From positions 34,227-98,226 of the forward strand of contig JAUMZD010000007.1 of assembly GCA_030528325.1 (NCBI GenBank): a DNA stretch of 64,000 nucleotides, read 5' to 3'. Below are positions 47,889-57,023 of the stretch, piece after piece. The position numbers and the translations under genes were made by a program. Positions within the stretch are counted from its first letter, which is position 1. Every line of letters begins with the position of its first letter. The notes beneath the pieces are model-generated. The model did no database searches. It saw nothing but the letters and a program-made list of their open reading frames with translations, and had not been told where the DNA came from. This DNA is from Lautropia sp. Lineage in GTDB: Bacteria; Pseudomonadota; Gammaproteobacteria; Burkholderiales; Burkholderiaceae_E.

Positions 47889-47957
47889 CAGGATAAGAAG
47901 ATAACGATAAAAGCCCTGCAACATCGGCACGATCCACGTCCGTATCGGTTTGATCCA

Positions 47958-48659
47958 TCAGCGTTGCGTGCCCAGCGCCATCGTCCAGTAGGAACGATAG
48001 CGACTCTGGGGATAGCCGGGGATCACCGCCAGGCCGATTTCCTCGATGTCGGCGCGCATCATCGCCTTGCAATGCGAGGGGCTGTCGATCCAGGCGACGA
48101 TCGCCTCATCCAGCGTCCGGAAGCCTGCCGCGATGTTCTCGTCGGCCTTGCTCCAGCGATAGCCCACCATCTCGAAGCGGTCCCAGACCAGCTCGCCCGT
48201 ATCCCAGGCGTGATCGAAACGGTTGTTCTCCAGCATCCACTCCGACTCGAGCAGCGCCGCATAGGCCACTCGGGCATCCCATCGTAGCGGCGGCGCGGCC
48301 TCCATCGGCTCATCACCGCAGCGACGCGCCCTGGCACGAACCTCGTTCACCTTGGTGACGACCTCTTCCGCCAGCGCATGAAAGCGGCCTGCCTTGATCT
48401 CTTCCGTGCTCAGCTCGGCAACACTGCCCTCTGCAACCGGATCCGTCTTCAGCTGAATACGGCTACGCCGTGCGTCGGCGGGCGGCTCCCCATGCAGGGT
48501 CTCGTACTCCGTCCGGATCGACGAAGCGTTGCCATCGCCCAAGGCAGGATCCAGCGGCGTCGAATGCCCTCCACTACCGGCACAGGCCACCAGCCCCGTC
48601 GCTGCCCCGATCAACCCTGCATACCGAAGAAACCGAAGTAAAGACCCTGTCGCTACCAC
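47958..48659 (-). CDS. CAP/SCP-domain lipoprotein
   Basis: A 233-residue lipoprotein with a lipobox GLVAC at Cys26. After a linker comes a CAP (SCP/PR-1) domain: VVTKVNEVRARARRCG, LRWDARVAYAALLESEWMLENNRFDH, DENIAAGFRTLDEAIVAWIDSPSHC and IGLAVI. The His and Glu residues of the CAP cavity are recognisable. GTG 48659 has AGGGGAAG just upstream. CAP proteins bind lipids or envelope polymers; the role is inference. Confidence 0.82.
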   Translation of the reverse strand: MVATGSLLRFLRYAGLIGAATGLVACAGSGGHSTPLDPALGDGNASSIRTEYETLHGEPPADARRSRIQLKTDPVAEGSVAELSTEEIKAGRFHALAEEVVTKVNEVRARARRCGDEPMEAAPPLRWDARVAYAALLESEWMLENNRFDHAWDTGELVWDRFEMVGYRWSKADENIAAGFRTLDEAIVAWIDSPSHCKAMMRADIEEIGLAVIPGYPQSRYRSYWTMALGTQR

Positions 48660-49037
48660 AATACTTCCCCTGGTGAATCATCAACGCGGGGGCAATTGTT
48701 GTTTGACAACAGAATCGTGTCTTGCATGCGACGGACAAGTGGTTCATCGCTGCCGAACGGGCGGCAATCCTGAGCTCAGAAACAGCTCAGAAGGGATCCG
48801 GAACGACAAGGGGAAAATTGGCATTTTTGGTGCGGGAAAGCCTGGCCGCCACCACCCTTGAGCCGATTTCTGGCGCGATGAACCGCCATGAAACCCCTGT
48901 CTGCAAGCGCTCAAACGCGCTCTGCACAGTCTGGCGGACTGGCAAAAACAAAACGGCCTGATCGGGACATCAGGCCGGCACAGAACATGCTGCTATCGAT
49001 CCGATAGGCAGCGACAAAAAACGCTGCCGCCAACGCC
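48660..49037. other. Intergenic region
   Basis: Upstream of the CAP lipoprotein and downstream of the permease. It holds the permease terminator at 48942-48976. No further gene is supported; a short open frame near 48722-48961 has no convincing features. Confidence 0.4.
48942..48976 (-). terminator. Intrinsic terminator after the amino-acid permease
   Basis: CGGCCTGAT, loop, ATCAGGCCG is a perfect 9-bp stem. On the minus strand it continues into TTTTGTTTTTGCC, so it terminates the permease transcript. Confidence 0.82.
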
Positions 49038-50564
49038 TCAGCGGCTGGGTTCCGGCCGGGGGGCCGAGCCTTCACTCTCTGTTGCATCCACATCGAATTT
49101 CATGTCCTTGTAGGCGATGAAACCGCCCCCCCTGATCAGCCGGTAAGCCAGCCAGATGCCCAGAAAGACCGGCAAGCCGATGTAGGTTGCCACCACCCCG
49201 CCCCAATCGATCCGCTCTTCCATGAAAGCCTGATAGTTCTGGCCCAGCGTGATCGTCAGACACAGCACGAAAGCGAACACCGGACCAAAGGGGAAGAAGG
49301 AAGCACGGTACGGCAGCGCCGACAGATCCCGCCCCTGGGCCAGATAACCCTTGCGGAAGCGATAATGACTGACCGCAATGCCCAGCCAGGCGATGAAACC
49401 CGTCATGCCCGACAGGTTCAGCAACCAGATGTAGATGACTTCGGCACTGGCCAGATAGCTGGCGAAGCACAGGCCCGCCACCACGGTCGTCGCGATCAAC
49501 GCATACACCGGCACCCCCGTCGCCGAAACCCGGGCGAAGAGGCGGGGCGCCATGCCCTGCGTGGCCAGCGTGTAGAGCATCCGGGTCGAGGCATACATGC
49601 CCGAATTGCCGGCCGACAGCACCGACGTCAGCACCACGGCATTCATCACCGCCGCGGCCGACAGCAACCCGGCCCGCTCGAAGACCAGCGTGAAGGGGCT
49701 CACGCTGACGTCCCCGACCTCATTGCGCAGCAGGCGCGGATCCGTGTAGGGAATCAAGAGGCTGATGACCAGAATGGCCAGGATGTAGAACAGCAGGATC
49801 CGCCAGAACACCTGACGCACGGCCCGTGGAATGTTCCGGCCCGGATCCTTCGATTCGCCCGCCGCGATGCCGATCAACTCCGTTCCCTGGAAGGAAAAGC
49901 CCACGATCATCGCCACGCCGATCAGCGCGGCAAAGCCGCCCACGAAGGGGGCATCCCCCACCGTCCAGTTGCCCAGACTCTCGGAAAAGCCCGTCGCCCG
50001 CTCGTCGCCACTCAGAATGCCGAAAATCATCAGCACGCCGACCCCGATGAAGATGATGACGGTCACGACCTTGATGCCGGCGAACCAGTATTCGGCTTCA
50101 CCAAAGCCCTTCACCGACACCACGTTCAGCACGAACATCAGTGCCAGAAACAGCGCACTCCACAGGAGCCCTGACACATCGGGGAACCAGTAGGCCATCA
50201 CGAGCTGAGCCGCCACCAGATCGACCGCGATCGTGATGGCCCAGTTGTACCAGTAGTTCCAACCCAGCGCGAAACCGAAGCCGGGATCCACATAGCGACT
50301 GCCATAGGTGGCAAAGGAGCCCGGCACCGGCATGTAGGCTGCCAGCTCACCGAGGCTCGTCATCAGGAAGTAGACCATCAGGCCCACCAGACCGTAAGCC
50401 AGCAGTGCCCCTCCCGGGCCAGCCTCGGAAATGGTAGCCCCCGAGGCCACGAAAAGGCCCGTACCAATGGAACCACCAATAGCGATCATCGACAGATGTC
50501 GGGCTTTGAGCGCACGGCGCAGACCAGATCTGGCGTGCTCGGACAAGGGCTCGGAAGCACTCAT
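49038..50564 (-). CDS. APC-family amino acid permease (LysP-like)
   Basis: A 508-residue inner-membrane amino-acid:proton symporter with about 12 transmembrane segments. The N-terminal GLRRALKARHLSMIAIGGSI then GTGLFVASG is the amino acid permease signature. SFQGTELIGIAAGESKDP and SAGNSGMYASTRMLYTLA are strongly conserved in the LysP/GabP/AnsP branch. I lean to a LysP-type because of the overall pattern, but specificity is not certain. The C-terminal tail is Glu/Pro-rich. A tRNA gene lies about 330 bases upstream on the same strand. Confidence 0.88.
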   Translation of the reverse strand: MSASEPLSEHARSGLRRALKARHLSMIAIGGSIGTGLFVASGATISEAGPGGALLAYGLVGLMVYFLMTSLGELAAYMPVPGSFATYGSRYVDPGFGFALGWNYWYNWAITIAVDLVAAQLVMAYWFPDVSGLLWSALFLALMFVLNVVSVKGFGEAEYWFAGIKVVTVIIFIGVGVLMIFGILSGDERATGFSESLGNWTVGDAPFVGGFAALIGVAMIVGFSFQGTELIGIAAGESKDPGRNIPRAVRQVFWRILLFYILAILVISLLIPYTDPRLLRNEVGDVSVSPFTLVFERAGLLSAAAVMNAVVLTSVLSAGNSGMYASTRMLYTLATQGMAPRLFARVSATGVPVYALIATTVVAGLCFASYLASAEVIYIWLLNLSGMTGFIAWLGIAVSHYRFRKGYLAQGRDLSALPYRASFFPFGPVFAFVLCLTITLGQNYQAFMEERIDWGGVVATYIGLPVFLGIWLAYRLIRGGGFIAYKDMKFDVDATESEGSAPRPEPSR

Positions 50565-50897
50565 GGGTCAGGAGGAGATATTGTTGTTGATCTTGACCCG
50601 ATGAAGCGACAGCCAGGCGCTGTACTGCACTGCCCATTGCAGCGCGCTACTCAGACGAGAACGATCTGAATCAGGAGGCAACCATGTCGCACCACATGCC
50701 GTGACCTCATCGGCCATCCGCAAAGTGCCCGGTTTCACGCGACACGCGACGCGACCTGGATGAACCGATCCCTCAACATGCGGGAAGCCCCAAGCTGACA
50801 GCGCCTTCAAGCGCCGAAGCGGAATTCGTGGCATGCCCGCATGGCCTGGGGATGACACCGGTGAGGTGTCTCCCGGCCTTGAGCCGGTTGTGGAAAC
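50565..50897. other. Intergenic region upstream of the permease
   Basis: No gene, riboswitch or T-box can be supported. It presumably holds the permease promoter downstream of the tRNA gene. Confidence 0.35.
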
Positions 50898-50973
50898 TGG
50901 TGCCGCTTGTCGGATTCGAACTGACGACCTACCGCTTACAAGGCGGTTGCTCTACCAACTGAGCTAAAGCGGC
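50898..50973 (-). tRNA. tRNA-Thr (anticodon TGT)
   Basis: On the minus strand the acceptor GCCGCTT pairs with AAGCGGC. The D arm is TTTAGCTCAGTTGGTAGAGC-like. The anticodon stem CCGC/GCGG holds loop CTTGTAA, giving TGT. The T arm is GTTCGAATC, and an encoded CCA ends the 76-base gene. Confidence 0.95.
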
Positions 50974-51046
50974 CATGAAACTATGGCATTTGCATGCGGC
51001 AGCGATTCTAGCAGGCAAAAAGCCCTTGTGTTGCTGCGTGCATGGC

Positions 51047-51853
51047 TCACTTGACCCGAACCAGTCGCGGCCTGCCACCGCCGCCGGCTGGAGGCGGTTC
51101 ATCGCCGCCCTCGGGGCCAATACCCGTATTCTGCCCTACCCGGGGCGTGTCAGCAGATTTTTCAGGCTGGGCGGTGGCCGATGCAGGCTGCGAGGCGGCT
51201 GGCTGTGGCGCACCCGCAACCTGATCCTTCTCCGCCCCTCTGGCCCCCTTGCGGCCCTTCTGCGGCCTGTCCGTATCCTGTACAGCGGGCGGCTCAGCGG
51301 ATTTGCCCGGCGCTTCGCCGGCCTGCGATGGCCGCCCCCCATCCAGAGACTTCGGGTCTGCCGCCGAAGTGGGCACTGACGCTACCGGCGTTTCGGGCCG
51401 GTCAGCACTGCCACCCCGCGGCGGCCGGGCAAAGGCCAGCACTTCACCTCCACCAGCCGGCGCGGGAGAAGCCGCTGGCTCGGCCGTCTGTGACTCGGCC
51501 AGGGCAGCATCGACCTCGACGGCTTCATCGAAGCCCTCCTCCAGCTCGGGGCTGAAGGCCATGCCCGATCCCGTCTCCCGGGCATAGATGGCCAGCACGT
51601 TGCCGATCGGCACCGACAGATACTCCGGTACACCGTTGAAACGGGCCTGGAACTCGATCAGGTCGTTGCCGAGCTGCATCGCGTTCGTCGCCAGCGGCGA
51701 GATGTTCAGCACGATCTCGCCATTGCGCACATGCTGCACCGGCACCAGCGTCCGCCCATCGACCTTCACCGCCAGATACGGCGTGTAGCCGTTGTCGCAG
51801 CACCACTCATAGATCGCGCGGATCATGTACGGTTTGGTCGACGTTTCGGCCAT
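51047..51853 (-). CDS. sspB: ClpXP specificity-enhancing factor SspB, long-tail form
   Basis: A 268-residue adaptor that delivers ssrA-tagged proteins to ClpXP. The conserved substrate-binding domain is the first roughly 110 residues (KPYMIRAIYEWCCDNGYTPY, GEIVLNISPLATNAMQLG, IEFQARFNGVPEYLSVP). A long disordered linker of about 150 residues, Pro/Ala/Gly-rich, follows. The end RPRLVRVK resembles the ClpX-binding tail of E. coli SspB (about 165 residues). I start at ATG 51853. It is downstream of sspA on the same strand. Confidence 0.92.
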   Translation of the reverse strand: MAETSTKPYMIRAIYEWCCDNGYTPYLAVKVDGRTLVPVQHVRNGEIVLNISPLATNAMQLGNDLIEFQARFNGVPEYLSVPIGNVLAIYARETGSGMAFSPELEEGFDEAVEVDAALAESQTAEPAASPAPAGGGEVLAFARPPRGGSADRPETPVASVPTSAADPKSLDGGRPSQAGEAPGKSAEPPAVQDTDRPQKGRKGARGAEKDQVAGAPQPAASQPASATAQPEKSADTPRVGQNTGIGPEGGDEPPPAGGGGRPRLVRVK

Positions 51854-51947
51854 CGTGTGACATCTCCTCAAATGAACAATACCCTGCCGGGCTGAAAGAC
51901 AGCCGGGCCGCCGGCGCAGCCGCGGGCAGACGCCAGGCGGCAACCTC

Positions 51948-52026
51948 CTAGGAGCCTGGGCGGCAGGAAAGTCGCGGGCTGCAAACCGGCCGCGCCGGCC
52001 CATTTTGCTCCCGCCCAAGCTCCTAG
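51948..52026 (+). repeat. Intergenic repeat, internally deleted copy
   Basis: Both terminal repeats are present (TAGGAGCCTGGGCGGCAGGA and GCCCAAGCTCCTAG) with only the first hairpin between them. Hairpins 2 and 3 are missing. It lies between sspA and sspB. This copy keeps mobile-element-like ends with a shortened core. Confidence 0.8.
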
Positions 52027-52074
52027 TGACCTCGCCGCAACACGGCACAAAAATCGCCATCGGACTCGTGCCGG

Positions 52075-52689
52075 TCAGCGGCGCATGACCTTCTCGGACG
52101 GCGTCAACGCCTCGATGTAGGCCGGACGCGAAAAGATCCGCTCGGCGTACTTCATCAGCGGCGCAGCCGTCTTCGGCATGTCGATCGAGTAATGATCCAG
52201 ACGCCAGAGCAGCGGCGCCATCGCCACGTCCAGCATCGAGAACTCCTCGCCCAGCATGAAGCGATTCTTCACGAAGATCGGGGCGAGCTGCGTCAGTCGC
52301 TCACGAATCTGGGCACGGGCCCGATCCATCATCTTCGCCGTATCCTTGTCATGATCCCGGCGCTCTAGCGTCTGCACATGCACGAACAGCTCACGCTCGA
52401 AGTTGAACAGGAACAGACGGGTGCGCGCCCGCATGACGGGATCGGCCGGCATCAGCTGCGGATGCGGGAAACGCTCATCGATGTACTCGTTGATGATGTT
52501 CGACTCATACAGGATCAGATCACGCTCGACCAGCACCGGCACCTGGCCGTAAGGGTTCATGATCGAGATGTCCTCGGGCTTGTTGTACAGGTCTACATCC
52601 CGGATCTCGAAATCCATGCCTTTTTCAAACAGCACGAAACGACAACGCTGGCTGAACGGGCAAGTCGTTCCGGAATAGAGAACCATCAT
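52075..52689 (-). CDS. sspA: Stringent starvation protein A
   Basis: A 204-residue RNA-polymerase-associated protein with a GST fold. The thioredoxin-like N-terminus MVLYSGTTCPFSQRCRFVLF, then ISIMNPYGQVPVLVERDLIL and ESNIINEYIDERFPHPQLMP, are diagnostic. The C-terminal helical domain has FMLGEEFSMLDVAMAPLLWR. An ATG one codon later is equally possible. Together with sspB it lies downstream of the cytochrome bc1 operon, a classic betaproteobacterial order. Confidence 0.95.
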   Translation of the reverse strand: MMVLYSGTTCPFSQRCRFVLFEKGMDFEIRDVDLYNKPEDISIMNPYGQVPVLVERDLILYESNIINEYIDERFPHPQLMPADPVMRARTRLFLFNFERELFVHVQTLERRDHDKDTAKMMDRARAQIRERLTQLAPIFVKNRFMLGEEFSMLDVAMAPLLWRLDHYSIDMPKTAAPLMKYAERIFSRPAYIEALTPSEKVMRR

Positions 52690-52865
52690 GGGCGTAGTCT
52701 CCTGAAAAGACGAGATGAGCCGGCACGACCCATCAGAACATCACCGAAAACAGAGAATACCAAACACGCAGACTCACCGAGGGCCCGCGGCCGTAGCCGT
52801 GGCCCGAACCAGGGCGACCGGGGAGGCCAACCATCACAACCCGGCGGCCTGCGTGAGCAGCATCA

Positions 52866-52892
52866 CAAAAAAAGCCGGATGAAGCATCCGGC
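52866..52892 (-). terminator. Intrinsic terminator after the bc1 operon
   Basis: GCCGGATG, loop, CATCCGGC is a perfect 8-bp stem followed on the minus strand by seven T residues. It lies about 90 bases past the cytochrome c1 stop and ends the pet operon before sspA. Confidence 0.85.
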
Positions 52893-52980
52893 CAGATGCG
52901 GACAAGCCCTGCCTGACACGCGAGCGACGTACAGACAGGGCAGGCCAGCAAGATATCACGGGCGACAGACTTGTGTCCGC

Positions 52981-53865
52981 TTATTTGACATCCTTCCAGA
53001 ACTCGCGGTTCAGCCACCAGGCCGAGGCCACCAGCAAGGCGAGGAACATCAGCACCCAGATACCGAGGCTCCTGCGGGTGTCGGCCGTCGGATCGGACAT
53101 GTAGTTGAGGAAGGCCACCAGATTGGCCACCTTCTCATCATACTCGGCCTGCGTCATCGTGCCGCCGACCGGCTGCCCAAGCGTCACCGTCGTGCTCTCA
53201 TGCAGATTGTCCCCCGTGAGAGGCTCGGTCGTTTCCGAACGGTTGCCGTGGTCATCGAAGGTCACGACCGTCTTCGTCCAGCCCTTCACCGCACCGCTTT
53301 CCTCGTCCGTCACCGGCGCGATCTTCTCCTCGACGGCGCCCCGGTTGCCCTGCCATTGCCACAGGATGTGCGGCATGCCGACATTCGGGAAGATCACGTT
53401 GTTCCAGCCCGTCGGACGCGAGGCATCCCGGTAATAGCTGCGAAAGTAGGTGTATAGCCAGTCTGCACCGGAACCATCATGCGAGGCACGGGCACGGGCG
53501 ATCACCGACAGATCGGGCGGCGCCGCGCCGAACCATTCCTTGGCCTCGGCCGGCTTCATCGCGATGTTCATCAGATCACCCACACGCCCCTCGGTGAACA
53601 TCAGGCTGCCAGCGATCTGCTCATCCGTCAGGCCGATGTCCTTCAGGCGGTTGAAGCGATAGGACGACGCGCTGTGACAGTTCAGACAGTAGTTGACGAA
53701 GGTGCGGGCGCCATCCTGAAGCGACGGCATGTCCGACATCTTCTCGACCGGAAAGGTGTCCAGGTGCAAGGACTCGCCAGCCGCCATGGCGGGCGCGGAC
53801 ATCGCACAGGCGACGGCAGTTGCCATAACCCCGAAGCCGCGACGAAGAGTCACTGAAATGTTCAT
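52981..53865 (-). CDS. petC: Cytochrome c1 of the bc1 complex
   Basis: A 294-residue membrane-anchored c-type cytochrome that passes electrons from the Rieske protein to cytochrome c. It has a signal peptide (GFGVMATAVACAMSAPAMA) and the heme motif NYCLNCHSA (Cys60, Cys63, His64). A C-terminal anchor is LGIWVLMFLALLVASAWWL. FVNYC and YRFNRLKDIGLTDEQI match the betaproteobacterial subtype. It follows cytochrome b in the operon with about 20 bases between. Confidence 0.95.
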   Translation of the reverse strand: MNISVTLRRGFGVMATAVACAMSAPAMAAGESLHLDTFPVEKMSDMPSLQDGARTFVNYCLNCHSASSYRFNRLKDIGLTDEQIAGSLMFTEGRVGDLMNIAMKPAEAKEWFGAAPPDLSVIARARASHDGSGADWLYTYFRSYYRDASRPTGWNNVIFPNVGMPHILWQWQGNRGAVEEKIAPVTDEESGAVKGWTKTVVTFDDHGNRSETTEPLTGDNLHESTTVTLGQPVGGTMTQAEYDEKVANLVAFLNYMSDPTADTRRSLGIWVLMFLALLVASAWWLNREFWKDVK

Positions 53866-53884
53866 GTTGTTCTCGCTGCCTTGG

Positions 53885-55270
53885 TTAGTGGGGTTTGTAG
53901 TTCACGCGCTCGGGGGGCTGCTTGAAGGAGCCAGCCTTCGTCCACCACGGCATGAACAGGAAGAAGCCGAAGTAGATCAGCGTGCACAACTGCGACAGAC
54001 GCTCGGCCATCGGTGACGGCGGCTGGACACCGTAGTAGCCCAGCACCAGGAACACCACCACGAACACCAGGTAGAAAGCCTTGTGCCACTGCGGACGGTA
54101 ACGGATCGACTTCACCGGGCTCTGGTCGATCCAGGGCAGCGCAAAGAAGATCAGTGTCGAGGCCCCCATGGCGACCACGCCCCAGAACTTGGCGTCGAAG
54201 ATGAAGAAACCGGCACACATGCCCAGGATGACGACAGCGCCGATGGCCTTGGCCGCCGGATAGCGCGCCGACTTCAGGATGAAGACCAGCAGCACCAGCA
54301 GGAAGGGCAGCATGCCGTAGACGAGGAACTCTTCCGTCGTGGCCCGCAGGATCGAGTAGAACGGCGTGAAGTACCAGACCGGTGCGATGTGCGGCGGGGT
54401 CTTCAGCGGATCAGCCGGGATGAAGTTGTTGTACTCGAGGAAGTAGCCCCCCATTTCCGGCGCGAAGAAGATCACGGCCGAGAACAGGAACAGGAAGATG
54501 GCCACGCCATAAAGATCGTGCACCGAGTAGTACGGATGGAACGGGATGCCATCGAGCGGCTTGCCGTTGGCGTCCTTCTTCTCCTTGATCTCGATGCCGT
54601 CCGGGTTGTTCGAGCCCACTTCGTGCAGCGCGATGATGTGCGCAGCCACCAGCCCCAGCAGCACCAGCGGGATCGCGATGACGTGGAACGAGAAAAAGCG
54701 GTTCAGCGTGGCATCGCCCACCACATAGTCACCCCGGATCCAGATCGACAGATCCGGGCCGATCAGCGGGATGGCCGAGAACAGGTTCACGATCACCTGG
54801 GCGCCCCAGTACGACATCTGCCCCCACGGGAGCAGATAGCCGAAGAAGGCCTCACCCATCAGCGTGAGGAAGATCAGGCAGCCGAAGATCCAGACCAGCT
54901 CACGCGGCTTGCGGTACGAACCGTAGAGCAGGCCCCGGAACATGTGCAGGTACACCACGATGAAGAAGGCCGAGGCACCGGTGGAGTGCATGTAGCGCAC
55001 CAGCCAGCCCCAGGGCACATCACGCATGATGTATTCGACCGACGCGAAGGCCTTCTCGGCGTCGGGCTTGTAGTGCATCACCAGAAAGATGCCGGTCACG
55101 ATCTGGATCACCAGCACCAGCATCGCCAGCGACCCGAAGATGTACCACCAGTTGAAGTTCTTGGGGGCGTAGTACTCGGCTACGTCCCGCTTCCAGAGCA
55201 CCGAGGCGGGAAAGCGGTGGTCAATCCACCCGAGCAGACCCGTCGTGTCCACCTTTTTTTCTGCTGCCAT
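53885..55270 (-). CDS. petB: Cytochrome b of the bc1 complex
   Basis: A 461-residue, eight-TM quinol-oxidising subunit. VMHYKPDAEKAFASVEYIM and MHSTGASAFFIVVYLHMFRG carry heme-ligand histidines, FFSFHVIAIPLVLLGLVAAH carries the second pair, and the PEWY-like motif appears as PVWYFTPF. Start at ATG 55270 gives MAAEKKVD. Part of the petABC operon, between the Rieske protein and cytochrome c1 genes. Confidence 0.95.
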   Translation of the reverse strand: MAAEKKVDTTGLLGWIDHRFPASVLWKRDVAEYYAPKNFNWWYIFGSLAMLVLVIQIVTGIFLVMHYKPDAEKAFASVEYIMRDVPWGWLVRYMHSTGASAFFIVVYLHMFRGLLYGSYRKPRELVWIFGCLIFLTLMGEAFFGYLLPWGQMSYWGAQVIVNLFSAIPLIGPDLSIWIRGDYVVGDATLNRFFSFHVIAIPLVLLGLVAAHIIALHEVGSNNPDGIEIKEKKDANGKPLDGIPFHPYYSVHDLYGVAIFLFLFSAVIFFAPEMGGYFLEYNNFIPADPLKTPPHIAPVWYFTPFYSILRATTEEFLVYGMLPFLLVLLVFILKSARYPAAKAIGAVVILGMCAGFFIFDAKFWGVVAMGASTLIFFALPWIDQSPVKSIRYRPQWHKAFYLVFVVVFLVLGYYGVQPPSPMAERLSQLCTLIYFGFFLFMPWWTKAGSFKQPPERVNYKPH

Positions 55271-55360
55271 GACCTATCCTGATATCTATGGATTCTGTGG
55301 CAGGAGCGCGCCGCTGGGCCCTCCTGCATGCAAACGTCCTGTCCGCTGATCGCGCGTCGA

Positions 55361-55975
55361 TCAGCCCGTGGTTTCGTCGGCGCCAATGATCAGCTTGGTG
55401 TCCGACAGATACATGTGGGGAGGAACGTCCAGATTGGCGTTGGCGGGCTTGTTCTTGAACACCCGGCCAGCCATGTCGAAGGTGGAGCCATGACAGGGAC
55501 ACAGGAAGCCACCTGCCCAGCTGTCGGGCAGCGAGGGCTGTGCGCCCGGCGTGAATTTCTCGCTGGGCGAACAGCCCAGGTGTGAACAGATGCCCACCAC
55601 CACCAGGTATTCCGGCTTGATCGAGCGGTGCTGGTTTTTCGCGTAAGCCGGGGTCTCCAGCTGGTAATACTGATCGGAATTCGGATCGAGCACCTGCGAA
55701 TCCGTCTGCTTCAGCGACTCCAGCATCGCGGGCGTGCGGCGGATCAGCCACACGGGATTGCCCCGCCACTCGACACGGCGCAGCTCACCCGGCGCCATGC
55801 CGGCGATGTCTGCCTCGACCGGTGCACCGGCAGCCTTGGCCCGCTCGGAGGGTTGAAAGGTGCTGACCAGGGGCACAGCCACGCCGGCAGCCCCTGCACA
55901 GCCGAGCACGCAGGTGGATACCAACGCGGCACGACGGGAGGGATCCATGTGGGTCTTGGGTAGCGTCTCGGCCAT
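55361..55975 (-). CDS. petA: Rieske iron-sulfur protein of the bc1 complex
   Basis: A 204-residue [2Fe-2S] subunit. The twin-arginine-type N-terminus DPSRRAALVSTCVLGCAGAA suggests Tat export and anchoring. The cluster motifs are ICSHLGCSP and CPCHGSTFD, with conserved Cys and His ligands. I start at ATG 55975 (MAETLPK), as an upstream extension does not fit. It heads the minus-strand petA-petB-petC operon. Confidence 0.95.
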   Translation of the reverse strand: MAETLPKTHMDPSRRAALVSTCVLGCAGAAGVAVPLVSTFQPSERAKAAGAPVEADIAGMAPGELRRVEWRGNPVWLIRRTPAMLESLKQTDSQVLDPNSDQYYQLETPAYAKNQHRSIKPEYLVVVGICSHLGCSPSEKFTPGAQPSLPDSWAGGFLCPCHGSTFDMAGRVFKNKPANANLDVPPHMYLSDTKLIIGADETTG

Positions 55976-56483
55976 TAGAAAGACTTCTCCTCGAACATGG
56001 TTCAGGGTGCGGGAATACAGGTTCGGCAAGTATAGCCGCGAGCCTTCTCCCCCCACTTTGACCAAAGTCAGAAAAGGCGTACCCGGCAGGACGCACGGTT
56101 TCGGGCCTCACCGCCAGGAGCTTGGGCGGCAGGAATCACGCAGGCGAAAATCGGCCCGATCTGACGCAGACGGACGTGCGCTTTTTACAACAGCCGACGC
56201 AGCGGAACATACCGGCCGGCGCCCTGCCGTGCCGGCGGTTCTTCCCGCCATTCGCGCCCTGAAGCCGATCCAGCCGCTGGTGCGGCCGATCCGACCGTGC
56301 ATCCCACCGCAGGGAGCCCCTGTTCGCCTCAGCGAAATGCCTTGCATGCCCCAGATCGATACAGGGATAATCCCTATAGCGGCGTACTTTGTTGCCGGGG
56401 CTTGGCCATGCCTGCCTGCGAGCAATCTGTCTGCCCGCATTCCCTTCAACAATAACGCCTTTGCAGGTCAGGAGAATTAAGCT
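55976..56483. other. Intergenic region between petA and mscL
   Basis: Contains a partial repeat (56117-56160) and, around 56362, the 13-base palindrome AGGGATAATCCCT. The latter lies in AT-rich sequence before mscL and may be its promoter or operator. The pet operon promoter must also lie here. No gene is supported. Confidence 0.45.
56117..56160 (-). repeat. Partial intergenic repeat (right end, reversed)
   Basis: CAGGAGCTTGGGCGGCAGGA then ATCACGCAGGCGAAAATCGG is the right-end quarter of the family, reversed. The rest of the element is absent. Confidence 0.7.
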
Positions 56484-56930
56484 ATGTCAATGATGAAGGA
56501 ATTCAGAGATTTCGCTCTGAAAGGCAATGTGGTCGATCTGGCGGTCGGTGTGATCATCGGCGGCGCCTTCGGCAAGATCGTCGACTCGATGGTCAAGGAC
56601 ATCATCATGCCGGTGGTCGGTGCCATCTTCGGTGGACTCGACTTTTCCAACTACTTCATCCCGCTCGTTGCCAGCGAAAAACTGCCCCAGAACGTACCCT
56701 ACACCTATGAGGCACTGACGAAAGCCGGCGTGCCGCTGTTCGCCTACGGCAACTTCATCACCATCTTCCTGAACTTCCTGATCCTGGCCTTCATCATCTT
56801 CCAGATGGTTCGCGTCTTCAACAAGGCCAAGAACGCCCTGATCAAGGAAGAAGCCGCCGCGCCGGCCCCCACCCCCGAAGATGTCGTGCTGCTGCGCGAA
56901 ATCCGCGACGAGCTGAAGAAGAAGGCCTGA
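56484..56930 (+). CDS. mscL: Large-conductance mechanosensitive channel
   Basis: A 148-residue inner-membrane channel opened by membrane tension. [20 protein letters not shown] and [20 protein letters not shown] cover the N-terminal helix and TM1. TM2 is [20 protein letters not shown], followed by the cytoplasmic helix ([11 protein letters not shown]). AGGAG is about ten bases before ATG 56484; ATG codons two and three residues later are also possible. Confidence 0.95.
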   Translation: MSMMKEFRDFALKGNVVDLAVGVIIGGAFGKIVDSMVKDIIMPVVGAIFGGLDFSNYFIPLVASEKLPQNVPYTYEALTKAGVPLFAYGNFITIFLNFLILAFIIFQMVRVFNKAKNALIKEEAAAPAPTPEDVVLLREIRDELKKKA

Positions 56931-57023
56931 TCGCAGCGGGCCCCCAACGGGTGCCCCGTGACGCACCGTGCGCGGCCTGCTGACATCAGGCAGGCCGCCA
57001 GGTGGGCACCTCCGGAGCCAACC

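Noticed and set aside
50565..50897. Lysine riboswitch upstream of the amino-acid permease
   Set aside because: No conserved L-box pattern can be recognised in this stretch.
54083..55282. 399-codon plus-strand frame opposite cytochrome b
   Set aside because: Charged, motif-free antisense translation; cytochrome b is certain on the minus strand.
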